Origin: Candidatus Gastranaerophilales bacterium
Lineage (GTDB): Bacteria > Cyanobacteriota > Vampirovibrionia > Gastranaerophilales > Gastranaerophilaceae
Length of the DNA: 9,766 nt
Assembly: GCA_905235825.1 (NCBI GenBank)
Contig: CAJONH010000016.1
Coordinates: 1-9,766, forward strand
Direction: 5' to 3'
Positions 6,375-9,766 of this stretch are shown piece by piece. Numbering within the stretch: position 1 is the stretch's first letter; the number at the start of each line of letters is the position of its first letter. The translations under genes and the position numbers were made by a program. The notes under the pieces were generated by a model. That model was given only the letters and a program-made list of their open reading frames with translations, did no database searches and had not been told where the DNA came from.

Positions 6375-7736
6375 TTAAAATTCTGTTGTTTTAGTTTTGT
6401 TTTTGAATTTAGTTATAGGAGCCTGAAATAAGAGTTCAACCGTATCTGTTGCACCGTTTCTGTGTTTTGCGATTATAATTTCGGCTTTACCTTTGTTTTC
6501 GGTATTTTCCTTATTATAATATTCATCTCTATATATAAACATTACTATATCGGCATCCTGCTCTATTGCACCCGAATCTCTTAAATCGGATAACATAGGA
6601 CGCTTATCGGTTCTTGATTCAACCGTTCTTGAAAGCTGGGATAATGCTAAAATCGGAACATTAAGTTCTTTTGCAAGCATTTTTAATGAACGGGAAATCG
6701 CCGCTATGTATTGATTTCTGTCTTTAGGATCGCTTCCGCCTTCCATTAACTGTAAATAGTCTATAACAATAAGTCCAAGTTCTTTTTCTTCCATTAAAAG
6801 CCGGCGGCATTGAGCTTTTATATCCGTTGCTGTAGTACTGGTTTCATTTATATAAATTTTAGCTTCCGCAAGAGTTGACATTGCATTAACGAGTTTTTCA
6901 AAATCTCTCGACTGCATATTGCCTAAATTTACTCTTGACATTTCAACTTCGGCTTCCGCACAAAGCATACGTTTAACAAGCTGAGATTTTGACATTTCCA
7001 AAGAAAATATAGCTACGGGCTTTTTACCTTCAATCGCAACATTTCTGGCTAAATTAAGAGCAAAAGCTGTTTTCCCCATAGAAGGACGTGCTGCAAGAAT
7101 AATTAAATCCGTTTTTTGAAGACCTGATGTTAAATCGTTTAAGTCATAAAATCCTGTTGTTACACCGGTTAAATCAGTATGATTGTTAAATCTTTCTTCA
7201 ATTTCCTCGTAGCTTTCAACAACCAAATCTTTTATATGAGTCAAATCCCCCGTTTGATTTTCGGAGGCTATATCAAAAATACGTTTTTGAGCATTATCAA
7301 GCACAATATCCGTATCATCATTTTCATAAGCATCAGAAACAATTTCACTACCCGCATTTATTAAAGCACGCTTTATTTCTTTATCCCTAATTATTTTGGC
7401 ATAATATTCAATATTAGCGGTTGTAGTTACATTAAGAGCCAAATCATTAATATATGTTCTTCCGCCTGATTTCTCAAGTTCGTCTTTATCACGTAAGAGT
7501 TCTGAAACCGTAACTATATCAATCGGGTCATTGTTTTTATACAATTCAAGAACAGCTTTATAAATAGATTTATTTGACGGTTTATAAAAACTTTCCGGTG
7601 ATAATTGTTCAATAACACGCCCTATCGAAGCGGGATTTGTTAAAATAGCACCAAGTACTGCTTCTTCCGCTTCAACACTTTGTGGCATGAGCTTTAGCAT
7701 GCCTGATTCAGACTGTTTCATAAGTTTGTTAGCCAA
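6375..7736 (-). CDS. dnaB: Replicative DNA helicase DnaB
   Basis: DnaB is the hexameric helicase that unwinds DNA at the replication fork and contacts primase. The 453 residues give a complete protein: N-terminal DnaB domain (about 17-120), a linker, then the RecA-like ATPase domain (about 185-450). Walker A is ARPSMGKT (216-223), SLEM follows at 245-248, Walker B is IVIDYLQL (323-330), and DLRDSGAIEQDAD (384-396) and KHRNG (424-428) are intact. No intein interrupts it, although inteins are known at Walker A of some dnaB genes. The codon at 7736 is TTG, with AAGGAAG nine bases upstream overlapping the stop of the previous gene. In-frame ATGs at 7721 and 7700 lack a ribosome site; all alternatives keep the conserved VEAEEAVLGAIL. 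It is 14 bp after the DivIVA-like gene. Confidence 0.97.
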   Translation of the reverse strand: MANKLMKQSESGMLKLMPQSVEAEEAVLGAILTNPASIGRVIEQLSPESFYKPSNKSIYKAVLELYKNNDPIDIVTVSELLRDKDELEKSGGRTYINDLALNVTTTANIEYYAKIIRDKEIKRALINAGSEIVSDAYENDDTDIVLDNAQKRIFDIASENQTGDLTHIKDLVVESYEEIEERFNNHTDLTGVTTGFYDLNDLTSGLQKTDLIILAARPSMGKTAFALNLARNVAIEGKKPVAIFSLEMSKSQLVKRMLCAEAEVEMSRVNLGNMQSRDFEKLVNAMSTLAEAKIYINETSTTATDIKAQCRRLLMEEKELGLIVIDYLQLMEGGSDPKDRNQYIAAISRSLKMLAKELNVPILALSQLSRTVESRTDKRPMLSDLRDSGAIEQDADIVMFIYRDEYYNKENTENKGKAEIIIAKHRNGATDTVELLFQAPITKFKNKTKTTEF

Positions 7737-7750
7737 GTTTACGATCTTCC

Positions 7751-8311
7751 TTATTCGCTGTAAACTTCTTGTTTATCGGGAAGACTGCCTGTTTCTTTTT
7801 GCTGCATTATGTAATCCTGACAACTTTTAATATGTCTGTGAACTTTATCTATATCTCTTTCAAGCGTAGTAAGAAGTTCTTCAACATAAGCCTTAGCCCC
7901 TTCTCTTGTATGCATTGCTTCTTGATAAGCATTTCTTCTCATATTTTCCGATTCTTCATTGGCTTTATTTTTCATTTCTTCGCAGCTGTCTTTAACCTGT
8001 TCCTGAATTGTTGCAGCCTTTTCTTTAACGGCTCTTATGAGTTCATTTTCGCTTAATATACTTGCAGCTTTTGTTTGAGCTTCATTGATTATTCGGTCTG
8101 CTCTGTTTTGAGCTTCCATATATATATCATCACGTCTTTTTAAAATCATCTCGGCTGTTTTAATTTCTTCGGGCAAAATAGCTCTTATTTTGCTCAAAAT
8201 ATCCTGAATATCATCAGTATTCATAAACAAGCAATATGGCCCGATATGGAATTTATTATCCAAAAGTTCATCTGCTTCATCTATCAAGTGAGTTAATCTT
8301 AACTTTGCCAT
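7751..8311 (-). CDS. DivIVA/Cdv3-like coiled-coil protein
   Basis: This 186-residue protein is mostly charged coiled coil. An N-terminal segment (about 5-60) contains LIDEADELLD and a DIQDILSKIRAILPEEIKTA stretch; the rest (about 60-170) is heptad-rich Glu/Lys/Arg helix with the pattern AQNRADRIINEAQTKAA. That layout fits the family encoded beside coaD in Firmicutes and in Cyanobacteria, where the Synechocystis member Cdv3 is reported as a division factor; databases often label relatives as DivIVA or vacuolar ATPase subunit H. There is no signal peptide or membrane helix. ATG at 8311 is 4 bp after the coaD stop, with AAAGG eight bases upstream, so it is probably translated together with coaD. 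Placement with dnaB is compatible with a division or scaffold role, but no catalytic function can be read from the sequence. Confidence 0.85.
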   Translation of the reverse strand: MAKLRLTHLIDEADELLDNKFHIGPYCLFMNTDDIQDILSKIRAILPEEIKTAEMILKRRDDIYMEAQNRADRIINEAQTKAASILSENELIRAVKEKAATIQEQVKDSCEEMKNKANEESENMRRNAYQEAMHTREGAKAYVEELLTTLERDIDKVHRHIKSCQDYIMQQKETGSLPDKQEVYSE

Positions 8312-8315
8312 TTTA

Positions 8316-8798
8316 TTAACCTTTCGTATATTTTTCCTCTAAAAACTTTGCGACCGGAGGCGGAACAAATTTTGAAACATCGCCTCTCATTTGAGCTATT
8401 TCTCTGACTGTACCTGATGAAATAAAATTATATTTTGGTTTTGTGATAAGAAATACCGTATGTATATCCGAGCATAAAGCACTGTTTGCTTGAGATAACT
8501 GCATTTCATATTCAAAATCCGAAACAGCTCTAAGCCCTCTAATTAAGACATTTGCATTTCTTTTTTTGGCATATTCTATAGTCAATCCGTCAAAGCTGTC
8601 CACTTCAACATTTTCTATATCCTTGCAAGATTCTTGTATCAGTCTTATTTTTTCTTCGGTAGAAAGAAAATTTTTCTTATTAACGTTAACGGATACAACA
8701 AGTATAACTTTATCAAATATGTCGGCAGCTCTTTTCAGTACATCTAAATGACCTTTTGTAATAGGATCAAAGCTGCCGGGGTATATAGCCGTTTTCAA
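8316..8798 (-). CDS. coaD: Phosphopantetheine adenylyltransferase
   Basis: CoaD transfers AMP from ATP to 4'-phosphopantetheine, giving dephospho-CoA, the penultimate step of coenzyme A synthesis. The 160 residues equal the usual bacterial length. The nucleotidyltransferase signature GSFDPITKGH (8-17) holds the TxGH catalytic motif (14-17); RGLRAVSDFEYE (88-99 region) and ISSGTVRE (126-133), equivalent to the ISSTxVR motif, bind substrate and ATP. The start codon is TTG at 8798: AGAGGT stands seven bases upstream, and no nearby in-frame ATG keeps the nucleotide-binding N-terminus. It is the first gene of the coaD, DivIVA-like, dnaB unit, 197 bp downstream of the unknown membrane protein gene. 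Confidence 0.97.
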   Translation of the reverse strand: MKTAIYPGSFDPITKGHLDVLKRAADIFDKVILVVSVNVNKKNFLSTEEKIRLIQESCKDIENVEVDSFDGLTIEYAKKRNANVLIRGLRAVSDFEYEMQLSQANSALCSDIHTVFLITKPKYNFISSGTVREIAQMRGDVSKFVPPPVAKFLEEKYTKG

Positions 8799-8805
8799 TC
8801 TTCTT

Positions 8806-8811
8806 ACCTCT
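8806..8811 (-). promoter_or_regulatory. Strong ribosome binding site for a TTG start (coaD)
   Basis: AGAGGT on the minus strand is seven bases from the TTG at 8798. It is the best Shine-Dalgarno match I found in the window, and it supports the non-ATG start. Confidence 0.7.
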
Positions 8812-8836
8812 ATCCGAATAATACGACTCTAATACA

Positions 8837-8853
8837 ATTATAATGTAATTATA
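8837..8853 (-). promoter_or_regulatory. Tandem -10-like boxes upstream of coaD
   Basis: Two TATAAT hexamers on the minus strand, at 8853-8848 and 8842-8837, are 11 bp apart. They sit in a partial direct repeat (TATAATTACAT then TATAATTGTAT). Neither has a good -35 at 16-18 bp. Either could start the coaD transcript, with a leader of roughly 30-45 bases. The surrounding 8799-8995 gap holds no other convincing element. Confidence 0.4.
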
Positions 8854-8995
8854 TTGCGAATATTACCGTCATGGTTAAAATGTTTCGGATTGTTTACAAA
8901 AAAGAATTTTTATAAGCGAGGATAAGGTCTGCGTTTTGTATTTCTTTTTTATCAGGCTAAGTAATTCTGCTTAGTTACGAATTTTTATATTTTAT

Positions 8996-9511
8996 TTAAT
9001 TTTTATTGACTTGTTCATCTTCTTTTATTTCTTTAACAATCATATTTTTGCAAACACGGGAGCCTATATAAAGTGCGGAACCGAAGGCGATTACGGCACC
9101 TGCCGCACCCATAAAAGAAAGTGCAATGGCACCTGCAAGTGCAGCTGCCATCATTCCCGCATTATGGGACATAGCCGCTTTTTCCTGCAGTTTAGCTTCC
9201 TGCCTTGCTATTTCACTGATATCAGGTTTTGCTGCTTTTACAAACTGATCTTGAGTAAAGCTGTTTTTTGATGCAAAATTAGGATTTTGAGTTGTTAGTC
9301 TTTGAGTTAATACTTTAGGTGAAAAATTTTCCATTTTTGCTACACGTTCTTTTACTTCATATAAATCACGTGTGAGTTTTGAATCCATAACAACACGGTT
9401 TTGGCTTCTTCTGTCATTACCGCTCCTGCGTTCAACCGCTACGGGGATATTATTTTGTCTTCTGTCTTGACTATAGTGATATTGCGGATATAAATTTGTT
9501 ATGCTATTCAT
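8996..9511 (-). CDS. Unknown protein with RRSGNDRR motif and C-terminal hydrophobic segment
   Basis: I do not recognise this 171-residue protein. The N-terminal part is polar and basic, with ERRSGNDRRS (27-36), similar to short Arg-rich ERRSGxDRR motifs seen in assorted bacterial proteins without a firm function. Residues 45-115 are charged and may form helix. Residues 118-152 are an Ala/Gly-rich hydrophobic run long enough for one long or two short membrane helices, with small-residue spacing (AAALAGAIAL, GAAGAVIAFG). A short charged tail follows. There is no signal peptide, so an inner-membrane protein with a cytoplasmic N-terminus is the likely arrangement. ATG at 9511 has AAAGG 12 bases upstream, a longer spacing than usual, and a TATAAT box 24 bases upstream. 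It is probably transcribed alone. Confidence 0.8.
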   Translation of the reverse strand: MNSITNLYPQYHYSQDRRQNNIPVAVERRSGNDRRSQNRVVMDSKLTRDLYEVKERVAKMENFSPKVLTQRLTTQNPNFASKNSFTQDQFVKAAKPDISEIARQEAKLQEKAAMSHNAGMMAAALAGAIALSFMGAAGAVIAFGSALYIGSRVCKNMIVKEIKEDEQVNKN

Positions 9512-9534
9512 AGTGAGAACTTACCTTTACTGAT

Positions 9535-9540
9535 ATTATA
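9535..9540 (-). promoter_or_regulatory. Candidate -10 box for the unknown membrane protein gene
   Basis: TATAAT on the minus strand, 24 bases ahead of the ATG at 9511, implies a leader of about 17 bases. The region where a -35 would sit is A/T-rich without a TTGACA match. Confidence 0.4.
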
Positions 9541-9614
9541 AAACAAAACAAAATATTTTTTGCATTATTATTTAGTTCTTTTCCAAATTCAACAAGCTAT
9601 AAATTAAGCGGAAA

Positions 9615-9650
9615 AAAATAAATTGGTTGACTAAAGTCAACCCTACTTGC
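9615..9650 (+). repeat. GGTTGACT palindrome module, right copy
   Basis: It matches 161-196 at 33 of 36 positions in the same orientation. The core 9625-9642 is a perfect palindrome: GGTTGACT, AA, AGTCAACC. It lies upstream of the GTCATTGC hairpin here, while the left copy follows the second hairpin, as expected if the modules alternate. Confidence 0.8.
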
Positions 9651-9659
9651 TGCTTTCAT

Positions 9660-9705
9660 CGTCATTGCTAGACACAACTTCATTTTGTGTGTCGTGGCAA
9701 TCCAG
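9660..9705 (+). repeat. Hairpin repeat with GTCATTGC...GGCAATCCAG ends
   Basis: Outer arms ATTGC (9664-9668) and GCAAT (9697-9701) pair, and inside them ACACAA (9672-9677) pairs with TTGTGT (9685-9690). The right half is also present, truncated, at 1-31. The ends are the inverse of those of the element at 89-133, so the two hairpins look like oppositely oriented members of one family. Confidence 0.75.
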
Positions 9706-9766
9706 CTGATTATTTGATTTTATTTTCCAATTTTCATGCACAGCCTTTTGACTTCGTTTCCTCTGG
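9675..9766 (+). repeat. Right copy of long dispersed direct repeat
   Basis: It is the 90/92 partner of bases 1-92. The copy runs off the window just where the left copy enters its second hairpin (CTGGATTGC), so that hairpin probably follows outside the window. Confidence 0.9.

Noticed and set aside
6375..7736. Intein inside dnaB
   Set aside because: The protein is continuous and of normal length through Walker A and the later conserved motifs.
7769..8056. Plus-strand open frame of 95 codons opposite the coiled-coil gene
   Set aside because: Its Phe/Ser/Cys-rich translation mirrors the Glu/Lys-rich gene on the other strand; it has no family resemblance of its own.
8957..8974. CTAAG/CTTAG hairpin downstream of the unknown membrane protein gene
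   Set aside because: The stem is only 5 bp with an 8-base loop, and no T-run follows in the direction of that gene; it is not a convincing terminator.
9011..9271. Plus-strand open frame of 86 codons opposite the unknown membrane protein
   Set aside because: The Cys/His-rich composition looks zinc-finger-like at first, but it comes from reading Ala/Gly codons in the opposite strand; there is no ordered CxxC pattern or ribosome site.
1..9766. A transposon or island bounded by the two long direct repeats
   Set aside because: The genes between are conserved housekeeping genes, there is no transposase or integrase, and the repeats are intergenic mosaics that probably occur elsewhere.

Overview
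The window is a strongly AT-rich bacterial chromosome segment made mostly of housekeeping genes. There is one long plus-strand gene, a Ski2-like DExH helicase at 343-3303. It converges on a block of seven minus-strand genes: an unknown small membrane protein (8996-9511), coaD, a DivIVA/Cdv3-like coiled-coil protein, dnaB, lysA, cdaA, and an eda-family aldolase. All eight genes end in TAA. Two of them, coaD and dnaB, appear to start at TTG.

Organism: two gene pairs, lysA-cdaA and coaD followed by a Cdv3/DivIVA-like gene, match neighbourhoods that I recall from Cyanobacteria. The Ski2-like helicase with a DSHCT-type C-terminus is also at home there. With the strong AT bias and no photosynthesis gene in view, a non-photosynthetic relative of Cyanobacteria (Melainabacteria/Gastranaerophilales type) is my best guess. 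This is inference from content and gene order; Firmicutes carry related coaD neighbourhoods, so it is not proven.

Layout from left to right: 1-198 is a mosaic of intergenic repeats (hairpins with GTCATTGC/GCAATCC ends plus a GGTTGACT palindrome). 199-342 is a leader with a terminator-like hairpin just ahead of the helicase. The helicase and the aldolase gene end only 10 bp apart, and each seems to terminate inside the other gene. The minus-strand block reads as two transcription units. The first is coaD, cdv3-like, dnaB (gaps of 4 and 14 bp), with tandem -10-like boxes upstream and a possible terminator after dnaB. The second is lysA, cdaA, eda (gaps of 36 and 7 bp), with a -10 box about 40 bp ahead of lysA. 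The unknown membrane protein is a separate gene with its own -10-like box. From 9615 to the end the repeat mosaic returns; the last 92 bases match the first 92 at 90 positions.

Together the genes cover coenzyme A synthesis (coaD), a division-site or scaffold candidate, replication fork unwinding (dnaB), lysine and peptidoglycan precursor metabolism (lysA), c-di-AMP signalling (cdaA), a divergent keto-acid aldolase and RNA remodelling (the helicase). I see no clear new defence, mobile or biosynthetic system. The most interesting items are the bracketing mosaic repeats, the divergent aldolase attached to the c-di-AMP cyclase gene, and the unknown RRSGNDRR protein.
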